Shown: piece after piece, positions 1-10,444 of the stretch
Layout of the letters: the number at the start of each line of letters is the position of its first letter
Numbering within the stretch: position 1 is the stretch's first letter
NCBI GenBank assembly: GCA_014529385.2
Contig: CM043944.1
Location: forward strand, 46,356,768 to 46,418,767
Direction of reading: 5' to 3'
Source of the DNA: Adiantum capillus-veneris
Taxonomy: Eukaryota > Streptophyta > Polypodiopsida > Polypodiales > Pteridaceae
DNA: 62,000 nucleotides
Notes under the pieces: model-generated
What the model was told of the DNA's origin: nothing
The model's database searches: none
The model's input: only the letters and a program-made list of their open reading frames with translations
Program-made: the position numbers and the translations under genes

Positions 1-1064
1 AGTTCTGTGATTTCTGCATAATCTTGTGTTTTCTGTTTGCACACAGTCTTTGCACAATTAGTAGTCGTTAGCTTGTTCGCAGTGAATGAGTAAGTAGGTA
101 GACAATTAGCAATTTCCGTTTGCACACAGTCTATACACAGTTTTCTGTTAAGGTTTGCCTGCACACAGTCCTTGCACAATAAGGTAGTGAGAGAGGAAGT
201 AGGTGGACAGTTAGCTTACTGTCAGTAAGCAGTTAACAGAGTGGTTAACAGATTAGTTAGTAGATTAGTTAGTGGTTAGCAGCACTGTTAGTAAGTAGAT
301 AAGGCAGTGAGCTGTGAGCTGTTGACAGAGAGGTTAGGTAGGTGTTGACAGTGTGTGTGTCCAAGAAAGGGTCACCTAAACCGCGCGCGATTAAAAAAAT
401 AAAAAAATAAATAAAAATAAATAAAAATAAATAATCCGAAAATATTTAAGCGTGAGTGACTGGGGGGCTACACTAAAATTTTGATCGGGATCCGGATCAT
501 TTCCCCAAGCCCAAGCCCAAGCCCAAGCCCAGGCCCCAGTGCTCAGTCTTATGATATATACTAGACTCACTCTTATATATATACCCTACCCCCTCAAGAG
601 GGAATGAGAGCATGTGGGGCAAGTCCTCCACTCTCCTCCCTTCTCTTCCCACTTGCACCCTTAGACTTTCTAATTTGAGCCTAGTTCCCTACTAGAAATT
701 GACGGTTTTAGGGATTCCGAGGGCATAAAGTGACCAAACGGAGGGCTGTACAGCACGGCACGTCCCTCTCACCGAGACGCTCGTTTTGAGCTATCATACG
801 TTCTATTCTACAGCTGGGTCAGAAAAAAAAGGACCAAAAAACCAAAAATAAAATAAAAATTAAGAAAAGACTTGGGTTGCAAAACACCCAAAAATACTAG
901 GTGAGCAGCCTTCACGGGCACTCACTAACACTTCTAGGGGATCAAAGTCATATGAACCTACACTCTGGACGAGTGTTAGAGCACGAGCATATTGGTAGTG
1001 CCTCCATTTACGCGGGCACCCATTAGTCCTCCACCCTAGGTTCTAGACCTTTGGCCGGGACTCA
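1..1064 (+). other. 5' leader or partial LTR of element A, no gene
   Basis: No coding sequence is seen. Bases 1-330 contain loose repeats of a GCACACAGTC-CTTGCACAAT type motif and GTTAG-rich runs. Bases 390-433 are a run of A/T-rich AAATA units. Bases 504-530 are a short tandem CCCAAG array. A TATA-like stretch at 574-583 followed by a C/T-rich leader would suit an LTR promoter. No clear primer-binding site was found before the gag start. Confidence 0.5.
574..583 (+). promoter_or_regulatory. TATA-like box upstream of element A gag
   Basis: The stretch TTATATATAT lies about 560 bases before the first in-frame gag ATG and upstream of a CT-rich leader. Position and composition fit an LTR promoter. 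The opposite LTR was not identified, so this is tentative. Confidence 0.3.
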
Positions 1065-1139
1065 TTGGCCGGGACTCAAGGTAGCGCGACCCAAGATCCT
1101 CATATCGCGTCTAGTGATTCTTCCTTGGACTACGAAGTC

Positions 1140-1814
1140 ATGGAGGGGTATCCTACATCAAACCCTGATAGTTCAAGTCAAGACATGCATGCCATGGGCC
1201 CACGGCCCGGGTCCAGCGTGTTTAGCCGCTTAAAAGAGACCCTTAGTAGAGCTACTCGCTCCGAACATGCGGTTAATGAAATAAATGAAGGGAGTGGGGA
1301 AGTAAATTCGTCATTCATGCCTAAAATAGACCCTATGCTTCTTGAGAGTGTGCATGTGAATGTTCCATCCACTGCACCTCCTGATCCTTTAGGACTATCT
1401 CCCTTTGAGGTTCTACTACCCGATGGTAGGAGTTTTGCCGCAGTACAAGAGATCGAACGCTATATGCAAGCAACAAGGGAGAGGGAAATTGAGAACCTAC
1501 GAAGGCTAGAACAAAGTCGAGCCCTGAAAGCAAAGGCTCCTATGACAACAATCATGCCAGCCGAGCAACCGAGTGCTCCCAAGGTAGCAGTCACGGAGGG
1601 GCAAGCGATGGGGAGCAATAATGCTTCCACTTCGAGGGAAACCTCCAGCACGCCAGGCCTAGATGGGATATTCCTAAACAAAAATTGGGAGTATGACCTA
1701 CAAGCAGAAGCTTTAACTGATCGGTACACAGGACACACCTATCATGTGGGTTGGTTAGATGTTCTACAATCCACATCGGGTGCTACTAGCATAGATGAGA
1801 AACAACATGCGTAG
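1140..1814 (+). CDS. Element A gag, N-terminal ORF
   Basis: The first ATG of a frame open from 1065 is at 1140. The product of about 224 residues is rich in Ser, Pro and Glu, with a charged helical stretch near residues 100-130 (EIERYMQATREREIENLRRL). It lies directly before the gag core and ends by overlapping the next ORF by 20 bases in another frame. This suggests one original gag split by a frameshift, or a separate leader protein. No known domain is recognised. The 20-base overlap could also be a real reinitiation site, since an ATG opens the gag core at 1795. Confidence 0.5.
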   Translation: MEGYPTSNPDSSSQDMHAMGPRPGSSVFSRLKETLSRATRSEHAVNEINEGSGEVNSSFMPKIDPMLLESVHVNVPSTAPPDPLGLSPFEVLLPDGRSFAAVQEIERYMQATREREIENLRRLEQSRALKAKAPMTTIMPAEQPSAPKVAVTEGQAMGSNNASTSRETSSTPGLDGIFLNKNWEYDLQAEALTDRYTGHTYHVGWLDVLQSTSGATSIDEKQHA

Positions 1815-3741
1815 TGCACCTGATAGAGAGCCTAGGAGCAAGGCAGTTCAAGTAGCTAAGCTCACACAAAAATTCAGTGGAGACGGAGATGCTAGAAAGC
1901 ATATGGAAGTCTTTGAACATGTGTGTGATTCCTTGGAAGAGCACAATGAGTTACATAAGTGTAAGGCTTTGAGTTTGACCCTAAGCGGAAAGGCTGGAGA
2001 TTGGTATAGAACCTTAAGAGTAGAAGAGAAAACGATCTACTCTACTCTTAGGAGATTGTTCTTGAAAGAGCACATACGAGAGGGAGTACTTTGGGGTGTA
2101 GCCTCTCAGCTCCAGAAAGCCCAACGAGAAGAAGGTGAATCCGTGAGAGACTTCATTAGTCGCCTAAAGAATTTGAATTCTGGATGCAATCCAAACGAGT
2201 GATTCAACAACAACCAATTGCTCGATAGATTCATTAGGGGACTACGACATGAAAGTATCTATAATGGCCTAGTCATTAGAGGTATCACTACTTGGGAAGC
2301 AGTCACCATGAATGCAATCCAATTGGAGGATAATTTAATGATTGCAGGAGAAAGAGTGTCTGTCGAGCCGAAGTCTAGTAGCTCGCAAGCGTCAGGGCAT
2401 GAGCCAATGAAGATAAAGCCAATCGTGAAAGAGCAAACGATATCTGAGACGACTTTGGCAGATCTCACCAAGGCCATCCAAGAAAGCCTTAGGGGTAATC
2501 GTGCTCCACAAAACACTCATATGTATCCAAGAAGGGAGCAACAATGGTGCTCAATTTGCTTGGGCCCACATACTACGAGTGAATGCCCTACTTTCAGAGT
2601 AAAGTTTAACGGGACTTGTAACGCGTGTGGTAGGTATGGCCGTCAAGCGAAGGATTGCCTAATGCTTAAACGCATCATGGAAAATAGACCGCCTATATCT
2701 TGGGTAGCCTCACCTCGAGTTCTTGCATTGATGCCTACCCCACCCATGGAGCAACACTTGCCATTACAGCACACGGTCCCTAGAACCCAAAATGTGGTCC
2801 AAACCATACCGTTGCCACCTCCAGTGCTAGGACCGCAACCCCCTCATCCAAGAGTTACACCTATGAACCAAATAGGTTGCGAGTCATCTAGTACTTATGT
2901 AGATTGCGAAGAGGACATAGACTCTAGTATCACCTATGGAGTCGACATGCTTGAGGAGTGTCCCATGTACTATATGGAAGACCATTGGGGACAAATCAAA
3001 CCGGTATATCAAGCTACTGCGCTAGCAGCAAGAGGCCAAAACATTAATAGTTTTTACAGGAGACCACCTCTTCAGTGCTACGAATGTGGTGGACCACATC
3101 GAGTAGCTGAGTGCCCCATTAGAATGCAAAAGAATGATGCACTAATGCAAACAAGTCAAGGGAGTGCATTGGCAATGCCAATACTCACTTGTAATCGTTG
3201 TGGTATAGATCATTTGATCGCACAGTGTCCTAACAATCCAAACGCACCGAAAATCACACCATTGAACTTAATAGAGATTGTTGATGGGACACCACCAACT
3301 ATAAACATAGCACCAATGAATGCACTCACATGGTCGATGCTCCAAAAGCAAAATTACATCCTCAAAGAGAGAGATGCTGCATCCATTGGCCGAGCGAGAA
3401 AGAAGAAAACACGAAGAAAGAAATCCCTTGATGCTTCTAGCTCAAAACCTAGTTCAAAGACTAACATAGGGACAGGAGAGGATCCCGTGTATATGAATGA
3501 CCCTGAGGATGACTCAGATTCGATAGAGACCACGGAGACCAAAAGTGTTACTACAAAGGAAAAAGCCATTGAGGAGGATCATGAGAGGGAATTACGACGA
3601 ACACCAAAAGAGTATTCAAAGTTAAACCACCCAGTTGCAAACCCCCAAGATAAGCCACGAAAGACAAAAATGAGGATTGCAAGAGAAAGATTGGAACCTA
3701 TCCAAACCCAACAGTGGAAATTGAACGAGTCCAACAACTGA
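1795..3741 (+). pseudogene. Element A gag core and nucleocapsid, one in-frame stop
   Basis: Residues 10-130 match the plant retrotransposon gag core (KFSGDGDARKHMEVFEHVCD, then GKAGDWY and a QLQKAQREEGESVRDFISRL stretch). A TGA at 2200-2202 interrupts the frame, which continues at once in the same frame to 3741; a TGG-to-TGA change fits the local context. The second part carries four nucleocapsid zinc knuckles around 2551-2589, 2617-2658, 3076-3114 and 3190-3228. Three have CX2CX3HX4C spacing. The second has CX2CX4 followed by Arg where His is expected. A lysine/arginine-rich tail follows (near 3400). It would package element RNA into virus-like particles; the stop makes full-length gag unlikely. 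Confidence 0.75.
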
Positions 3742-4676
3742 GGGGTTTGGTGGAAGAAACTCAACGAAAATTAGAACCTGAACCCAAACATATCCAGATG
3801 TCGGACATAGTGTTTCCCACACAAGTTCAACCTCACAAGAACTACAGGCCGTTAGCTATACCCAGTATCATTCGGGAAGAGAGTGAGGGTAGGACATCTG
3901 AAAGTGGATACACACCTTTCCTACTAGAGAGAATGTTTGGTGAGGGAATTCCCGACCCCCTTGAGGAAGTGGAGATTCAATCTTCACCATTCTCTTGTCA
4001 GGGTCCTACGTCCCACAAGATGCCATTAAATGTTGCCAAGCTGATGGATTTCATGTCCTCAGAAATACGTACGACTATCATATCTAAGTTATACGGAGAT
4101 CCATAATTATTCCTAGCACTGCGAGCGCTTCTCAATGGAGAATTACAGGCCGGATTACCATAGTTTGCACATATGAACAAACCTGACTCAGTGATGAATG
4201 ATGAGGAACATTTAGCACCACCATCTGACCTAGCGGGACATGAATCTGTAATTGAAATACCCGTTAACAAGTTGGGGCAATACTTTGAAGGTGATGAATC
4301 TAATGCTACTCTACCAATCACTACTAAAGGATTAACTGTAAAGGGGGTCATTGACGGTGGTGCGGGAGTCAGCATGGTGACAAAGAGTTGTTGGGAGTCT
4401 ATGGGGAGACCTCACCTTGAAGCCACAAGCGTAGTGGTTAAAATGGATAATGGATCTATTGTTACGCCTATTGGAATGCTAAAGGATCTCAGGATCAAGG
4501 TCTTGGGACACAAGGTAAGGCAGACTTTCATTGTTATGGATTTTTCCAAGCATCCTATGTCATTCGAGATGATCTTAGGGCTTCCATTCATGAGGGAAGC
4601 AAAAATGGTGCATGACTGGTCCAAAAACCACGTCACTTACAGTTCCAAGACTCTGTCATTCGAGTTGATCTTTTAA
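3714..4676 (+). pseudogene. Element A retropepsin-like protease region
   Basis: This frame overlaps the end of gag by 28 bases and holds two in-frame stops, TAA at 4104-4106 and TAG at 4161-4163, each one C-to-T step from Gln. From 4173 the ORF of 167 codons has an aspartic protease core: VIDGGAGVSM at about 4351, with the catalytic Asp in a DGG setting instead of the usual D[ST]G, and the second hallmark ILGLPFM at about 4571. The enzyme would cleave the gag-pol polyprotein. It meets the pol frame by a shift of one base; the pol frame is open back to before 4660. Confidence 0.7.
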
Positions 4677-4807
4677 GTGGTCGAACGCATCCTCTAGGAA
4701 ATAAATTCATCATTGATAATCGATCAGACACAACAATTCACTCAGCTCCATTACAGTATTGTTACACGTGTAACGAAGACACAGATATTGGGGAGAACTC
4801 TCCTTAT

Positions 4808-7800
4808 ATGGATATCCTACCCGGAATGGCTAAGTCAGACAATGTCGATTGGGTACACCTAGCGGCAACTATAGATACATGGGGAGCTAGAGGAACAACT
4901 TGGGTAACACCAGATGGGGAAGAGATACCACATATTGCACCAGTAAACATGTTAGGTGTAGCGCATGTAACATCCGATGATAAGAAAGAGGCACACCTAC
5001 CTGAGAGTGAAACTGATGATTCCTCAAAGGCTTCAGGCCAATACACATCAGAAACGGAATCTCAGGGAGAAATGGATTCAGAACCTGAGGAAACATCGAG
5101 TGAAACAAGTATAGAAACTAAACACTCAAGGCCTAGTACGACCGTCTATGGTAATTTATATGAGAGTGAAGAAGATACAAGCAAAGACCTATCAGGCGAG
5201 TCGAGTTCAAACATTTACCAAAATCAAAACCTTAACAAGAAACAAAGGTCATATAAGAGACGACGATATCGAGCAAATGTGAGAGCTAGGATAAACAAGG
5301 AAAGATCTACTGCAGAATGGCTTAGCTATCTAGGGGCATGTGATGCTCATCGAAAGCTAGTAGACAATTGGGGTGAACATCTCCAGAGTGTCATGTGGTG
5401 CAGCCCGCGACCCATTGACCTCGCTCAATTGGAGGTTACAGAGCCGAAATTGAGTCGAACTATAAGAAGACGTCAAAATCGAGAGTTAGCACAACAACAA
5501 AAGGAGGCAGAACTAAAAGAAAGGTCTCTGTCAAGACAAGAGCCTGCTGACTTACATACGGCTCCTGAACATTTTAAATCTTATACCACGGGGGAGCGAA
5601 AGGTTGTGTATGCCAAAGCCCAACGAATACCTACCAATGGAAGCAGTGGAGTCTATGATGGTCCAACGGCAGTTAAAGAGATAGAATTAGCAGAACCAGG
5701 TGAAGAGTCTAAACCAGTATTTATTGCTCAAGACCTTACCAAAACTGAAGAGGCTGTACTTAAGGAGCTCTTTAAGGAATACAAGGATATCTTTGCTTGG
5801 ACATATCATGACATGAAGGGCGTTCCACATTCTTTGGTGCAACATACAATTCCCATGATCAACATTGCTAAACCCGTCCAACAACGACCCTATCCAATGA
5901 ATCCTAAGTACGCCAAAATTGTACAAGAGGAGATTGAAAAACTTATCCAATATGGATTCATATACCCTATTGAGCACTCAGAATGGGTTTCTCCAATAGT
6001 CATTGTGCCAAAAAAGAATGGGAAACTAAGAGTGTGCGTGGACCTCAAGAAAGTTAATGCAGCCACTAGGAGAGATCATTATCCCTTGCCATATTTAGAA
6101 CACGTGCTTGAAAGAGTTGCGGGCAAGGAAGCTTATAGTTTTTTAGATGGGTACTCTGGTTACAATCAAATCACAATTGCATTAGAGGACCAGGCTAAAA
6201 CTGCTTTTATCACAGAGTTTGGAGTGTTTGCATTTCGTGTTATGGCTTTTGGCTTAACAAATGTCCCTGCTACATTCCAACGATTAATAAACACTGCGTT
6301 TAAAGAATTTCTAAGGGATTTTTGTGAAGCTTTCCTAGACGACCTTTGTGTTTATTCTTCTTGGGAGAAGCATTTGTTATATCTACGAAAAATATTTGAA
6401 AGGTGCAGATTTTATCACATCTCATTGAACCCTTTCAAATGCCAATTTTGGGTTAAGCATGGAGTCATTCTAGGGCATATAGTGTCCAAGAACGGGATAT
6501 CCACAGATGAGAGTAAGATTAAAGCCATTGCTGATTTGCCACCACCTACGAACTACAAAGGAGTTCAAAGATTTATGGGCCATGTTGGTTATTATCGAAG
6601 GTTTATTTTAAACTTTGCCCAGATAGCGCATCCATTGTACAAGCTTCTTATCAAGTTTCACTGGGCGGAAGAATGTCATCAATCTTATGAGTTATTAAAG
6701 AAGGCCCTAACAAGTGCTCCAATCCTGCGAACACCTGATTGGAATGTACCTTTTCATGTGCATATTGATGCATCAAACTTTGCTATTGGGTGTGTTCTAA
6801 CTCAACCAGGAGAACATAAATTGGACTACCCTATTAGCTTTGCAAGTCGCCAATTAAATGATGCCGAGATGAACTACACTACTATAGAGCGCGAAGGTCT
6901 AGCTATGATTTACGCAGTAAAGAAATTTTGCTATTACCTTCTTGCTACCAAGTTTGTGTTTTATGTTGATCATCAAGCATTGCTATATTTGGTAAACAAG
7001 CCGTGTTCCATAGGTCGAATTACACGATGGTTGTTAATTCTTCTTGAGTTTGAATTCACCGTTGTTGTGAGGCCTGGGAGGAAACATGTCATGGCGGATC
7101 ATTTATCTCGTATCCCTAATGGCGAATCTCCTACGGGGGTTGATGATGAATTGCCTGATACTCCTTTGTTCATTGTTGAGACAATGCCTGAATGGAGTGA
7201 AAAGATTGTTAACTTCTTAGTTAATGGTTTTCCACCCAAAGAGCTGCGAAAAGATATAGCTCGAAAACTAATCAAGGAATGCGAACCCTATTGCTTACTG
7301 GCTGGAACTCTCTATAAGAGAGGAAAAGATGATGTTCTTAGACGCTGTGCGTGCGAGGATAAGTATTTATATATTCTACAAGAGGCACACATGGGCGTAG
7401 CTGGTGGTCACTTTTCAGGAAAGTTGACTGCCCGAAAGATCTTACAGTCAGGCTATTGGTGGCCCACTCTGTTTAAGGATGCATCACTTTTTGCAAAGGG
7501 ATGTGATGAATGCCAACGCTTCAAGAAGCCACAAAGAAGGGATATGATTCCTCTACATCCCATCAAGGTAACCCAACCATTTGAAAAGTGGGGCTTAGAC
7601 TTTGTAGGACCGATTAGTCCGGCTGCACGTAACACGCAATCACGATATATCATTGTGGCTACCGACTATGTAACCAAATGGGCTGAATCAAAAGCAACAC
7701 GAAAGGCGGATGCAAAAACAACAGCTAAGTTCCTCTTTGAGAACATTATCACACGTTTTGGATGCCCCTTTGAACTTGTGAGTGACAATGGAACTCATTT

Positions 7801-8683
7801 TATAAATGAAGTAATAAAAGAACTCACATCAAACTTCATGATATCTCACCACAATTCTACACCCTATTATCCCCAAGCAAATGGCCAAGCTGAGAGTACC
7901 AACAAAACTCTCATCTCCATTTTGACAAAGACAGTTGAGGCTCATCGCACTGATTGGGACCTAAAGCTTACATCAGCTTTATGGGCTTATCGTACTGTGT
8001 ATAAAGTTGCTATTAATTGCACACCGTTTAAGATGGTGTATGGCCAAGAAGCAGTTATGCCATGGGAGTTTGTCATTCCTAGTCTTCGAGTAGCTTCTCA
8101 AGAAGGTTGGGATGGTAACCCCTTAGTTGAGCGATTATATATCCTGGAAAGGCTAGATGAAGAGAGGCAATTAGCTGTGCGAAATGCTCTAGTGGAGAAG
8201 GATAGGAGAAAGAAGTGGTTTGATAGCCATTTAAAGGATAAAGACATCAAGGTTGGTGATAAAGTTCTTATGTACGGGGTACGTAATGAAAAGAAGAAAT
8301 TGAAATACGTTGGTAAGGGACCATATCGAGTGTGTGAAATTACCCCGCAAGGTACCATTCGTGTGGAGACTCTAGATGGAGTTGAAACCATTGGATTCCT
8401 TAATGGGAGTAAATTCAAAAGATATTATGATCCTCTAAGACAGGAAGAGTTGCAAGCCATCCATAAAAAGAAGGCTGCCAAGGAACAAGTAGAGCTTAGA
8501 AAAATCCAAGCAAGAGTTGAGGCTCGAGAACGACAACAACGTCTTAGACGCCAACGAGTGGCTAATCTGGGAATCACGCAAGCATTTTTCGAGGACACAG
8601 ATGACGACTCATTAGAATCTGAGCCACCCCTACGATACCAAATTGAGCTAAATAGCCCCTATGGGAAAGTACTATACAATTAG
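4808..8683 (+). CDS. Element A pol: reverse transcriptase, RNase H, integrase
   Basis: An uninterrupted ORF of 1291 codons with ATG at 4808. Residues 1-290 are a charged linker. The reverse transcriptase palm has its first Asp near residue 412 (RVCVDLKKVN) and the catalytic box FLDD at 509-512. RNase H follows with HIDASNFAIG near 654 and the AEMNYTTIEREGLA and DHQALLYL segments. Integrase starts with an HHCC zinc finger (H861, C899 region) and has D931, D993 and E1029, giving DX35E spacing. A GPYRV module lies near 1170; no chromodomain follows. The enzyme copies element RNA to cDNA and inserts it in the nucleus. An intact pol next to a broken gag is unusual; it could still act in trans. Confidence 0.93.
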   Translation: MDILPGMAKSDNVDWVHLAATIDTWGARGTTWVTPDGEEIPHIAPVNMLGVAHVTSDDKKEAHLPESETDDSSKASGQYTSETESQGEMDSEPEETSSETSIETKHSRPSTTVYGNLYESEEDTSKDLSGESSSNIYQNQNLNKKQRSYKRRRYRANVRARINKERSTAEWLSYLGACDAHRKLVDNWGEHLQSVMWCSPRPIDLAQLEVTEPKLSRTIRRRQNRELAQQQKEAELKERSLSRQEPADLHTAPEHFKSYTTGERKVVYAKAQRIPTNGSSGVYDGPTAVKEIELAEPGEESKPVFIAQDLTKTEEAVLKELFKEYKDIFAWTYHDMKGVPHSLVQHTIPMINIAKPVQQRPYPMNPKYAKIVQEEIEKLIQYGFIYPIEHSEWVSPIVIVPKKNGKLRVCVDLKKVNAATRRDHYPLPYLEHVLERVAGKEAYSFLDGYSGYNQITIALEDQAKTAFITEFGVFAFRVMAFGLTNVPATFQRLINTAFKEFLRDFCEAFLDDLCVYSSWEKHLLYLRKIFERCRFYHISLNPFKCQFWVKHGVILGHIVSKNGISTDESKIKAIADLPPPTNYKGVQRFMGHVGYYRRFILNFAQIAHPLYKLLIKFHWAEECHQSYELLKKALTSAPILRTPDWNVPFHVHIDASNFAIGCVLTQPGEHKLDYPISFASRQLNDAEMNYTTIEREGLAMIYAVKKFCYYLLATKFVFYVDHQALLYLVNKPCSIGRITRWLLILLEFEFTVVVRPGRKHVMADHLSRIPNGESPTGVDDELPDTPLFIVETMPEWSEKIVNFLVNGFPPKELRKDIARKLIKECEPYCLLAGTLYKRGKDDVLRRCACEDKYLYILQEAHMGVAGGHFSGKLTARKILQSGYWWPTLFKDASLFAKGCDECQRFKKPQRRDMIPLHPIKVTQPFEKWGLDFVGPISPAARNTQSRYIIVATDYVTKWAESKATRKADAKTTAKFLFENIITRFGCPFELVSDNGTHFINEVIKELTSNFMISHHNSTPYYPQANGQAESTNKTLISILTKTVEAHRTDWDLKLTSALWAYRTVYKVAINCTPFKMVYGQEAVMPWEFVIPSLRVASQEGWDGNPLVERLYILERLDEERQLAVRNALVEKDRRKKWFDSHLKDKDIKVGDKVLMYGVRNEKKKLKYVGKGPYRVCEITPQGTIRVETLDGVETIGFLNGSKFKRYYDPLRQEELQAIHKKKAAKEQVELRKIQARVEARERQQRLRRQRVANLGITQAFFEDTDDDSLESEPPLRYQIELNSPYGKVLYN

Positions 8684-8726
8684 GTGTCAATTAGGGAAAC
8701 CGACCCTATCCCCGAGTACGATGTAA

Positions 8727-9774
8727 GTCAAGGGCATTAATAAAAAAAAAACTGCTATTCTTGGAGTCCTTCAGACCCCTGTTGTCTATGAAAATGGAAG
8801 CATAGTGCAAAGGTTTCTAGTCATGCCCACGGGAGCTATGGAAGGCAACGTAAACCTAGGACGCATGTGGATGTTGGCAACCAAATGCACTATTGATTGG
8901 GATACTGGTAGTGTCACGACGCGACCACCGACTCTTACCCCTATCATTAAAGCAAAGTCACCTACGATGCAAACTCTAGCAAAGTTGAAGGATAGCCAAC
9001 ATTCACAAGCCAAGGTGGTTAACTCGTCTTTGCCGGCTACCCATGAACCTAGCACTTCAACACTTGTAGTTGCAACAAGCAGTAATATTGCAAGTACTCA
9101 GCCTGCACGACCTAAGTACATATCAATGGGTCCCCAAGGCCTTACTTCCAACTACCTCAACCCTCCCATCCATTTCAAGAAAAAATTTCCCTGGAAAACC
9201 AAGAGCGCGCTCTAGGAGAGTCAAGACCAAATCACGATGGATTCCAAAACGACTATTAGAAGCCCAAGGCTACTATGATGGAAATGAGCAAATTTGGGTA
9301 CCTAAACGTAAAATGTGTCCTTCCCTATCGACAACAAACCCATATGAGTCAAACAGTGTAACGCTAAAGCCAATGGCAGACCGTGGGAAGGGAAAGATCA
9401 CAGAATGCTACACACCTAGTCCAGAGCTAGTTTGGGCTCCAAGGCAAAACCAATTTATTCCACCTAGCTCAGGATGGGGGGAGTTCCATGAAGCTTCTAG
9501 CTCCTCATGTAATACATCCATAGAGGTAAAAGCTTCTACACAGCCTCCACCTACAATAGTGGACCTCCATGAAGCTACAAAGGAATCCACACCTTCCAGT
9601 GTTCAAGAATCACCTGATGAACCACTTCAAGTTCGATCCTGGGAGAGTACCTTACCACCCTTGCAACTCGATGAGGCACATAAGGTAATAGAAAACTACT
9701 GGCAAAAATCTTCACCTATAACAACTTGGAACAACTGGTTTCAAAGGGTGACGACATCATTTCAAACGGTATGA
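8727..9774 (+). pseudogene. Extra ORF downstream of pol in element A, frameshifted
   Basis: An open frame from 8727 to 9215 (first ATG at 8823) continues from about 9150 to 9774 in the next frame, so one small indel probably splits a product of about 330 residues. The first part contains NGSIVQRFLVMPTGAMEG; the second contains two Trp-[IV]-Pro-Lys motifs (RWIPKRLLEAQGYY and QIWVPKRKM) and an acidic Ser/Pro-rich tail. No domain is recognised. It is on the sense strand between pol and the 3' end, where Tat/Athila-type plant elements often carry an additional or envelope-like ORF. No signal peptide or membrane segment is visible, so an envelope role is not supported. Confidence 0.55.
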
Positions 9775-9781
9775 TCTACCC

Positions 9782-9795
9782 AAGGAAGGGGGGAG
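9782..9795 (+). other. Candidate polypurine tract
   Basis: A purine run (AAGGAAGGGGGGAG) directly before TGTTTGTTGACA. It has the form of a plus-strand primer and LTR start. A second equally good tract occurs at 11809-11821, and coding-like sequence lies between them, so only one can be the true 3' boundary. Confidence 0.35.
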
Positions 9796-9865
9796 TGTTT
9801 GTTGACATCCATTATTCACTTGCTTCCCTCTCAACCTTTATCCCTGACCTCTTAATCTCCAATCT

Positions 9866-9885
9866 TAGGGAATGTATATATAAAG
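9866..9885 (+). promoter_or_regulatory. TATA-like box 5' of the small ORF
   Basis: A GTATATATAAAG stretch lies about 145 bases upstream of the ATG at 10022 and about 75 bases after the purine tract. It could be an LTR promoter or drive the small downstream ORF. Confidence 0.3.
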
Positions 9886-10021
9886 CCTTATACTCACAAA
9901 AACAAGATAAAAAAGTAAAAGAGCAAGAGCCATAACACAAAATCATAAAAACAAATTATGCACAAGAACACGACCCTTGTAATATTTGCACTCTAACCAT
10001 CATATATTTGCGTATACAGAT

Positions 10022-10444
10022 ATGGCTAGTACGCTAGAGTCCTCCACTCCTGCCTTGGGTGAGAGGTACCCTCGTTACTTTTCACAAATGTTTCACATGG
10101 TCTTTCCACTGCTTGCATGTGAATGGGATTTGATAGGTACGCTAGCATGTGAGAGGAATTTTGAGGAGCTAGAATGACTGATACGTCTCTTGACCACTTC
10201 TGATCCATACTTAGTAGAGAGCGTTTCTCCCATTGCACAAGCCTACCCTTTTGACCAAGATGACTATAGGCGTCTAGTGACCTTCTTAGTAAACATGGGC
10301 ACCTATGATGAAGAAGAAAATTTACAGAACTACACGGATGGCACATATGGTCTCATGGATGATGACTTTGTTTATCTCGACGATGAGGATAGGGGTTTAG
10401 CCTTAGGGTTTCCCCCCAACCTCTACAATATCCTATTCCCTTGA
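10022..10444 (+). pseudogene. Small acidic ORF near element A 3' end, one in-frame TGA
   Basis: A reading frame of 141 codons from ATG 10022 to the stop at 10444 is interrupted only by TGA at 10175-10177, and reads on in the same frame. The second half is very acidic (DDDFVYLDDEDRGLALG). No family is recognised. The spacing and single nonsense codon suggest a once-coding ORF that decayed by one G-to-A change. It may belong to element A or to the sequence into which A inserted. Confidence 0.4.

Noticed and set aside
8727-9774. Envelope gene
   Set aside because: No signal peptide, transmembrane segment or Cys-rich ectodomain is visible.
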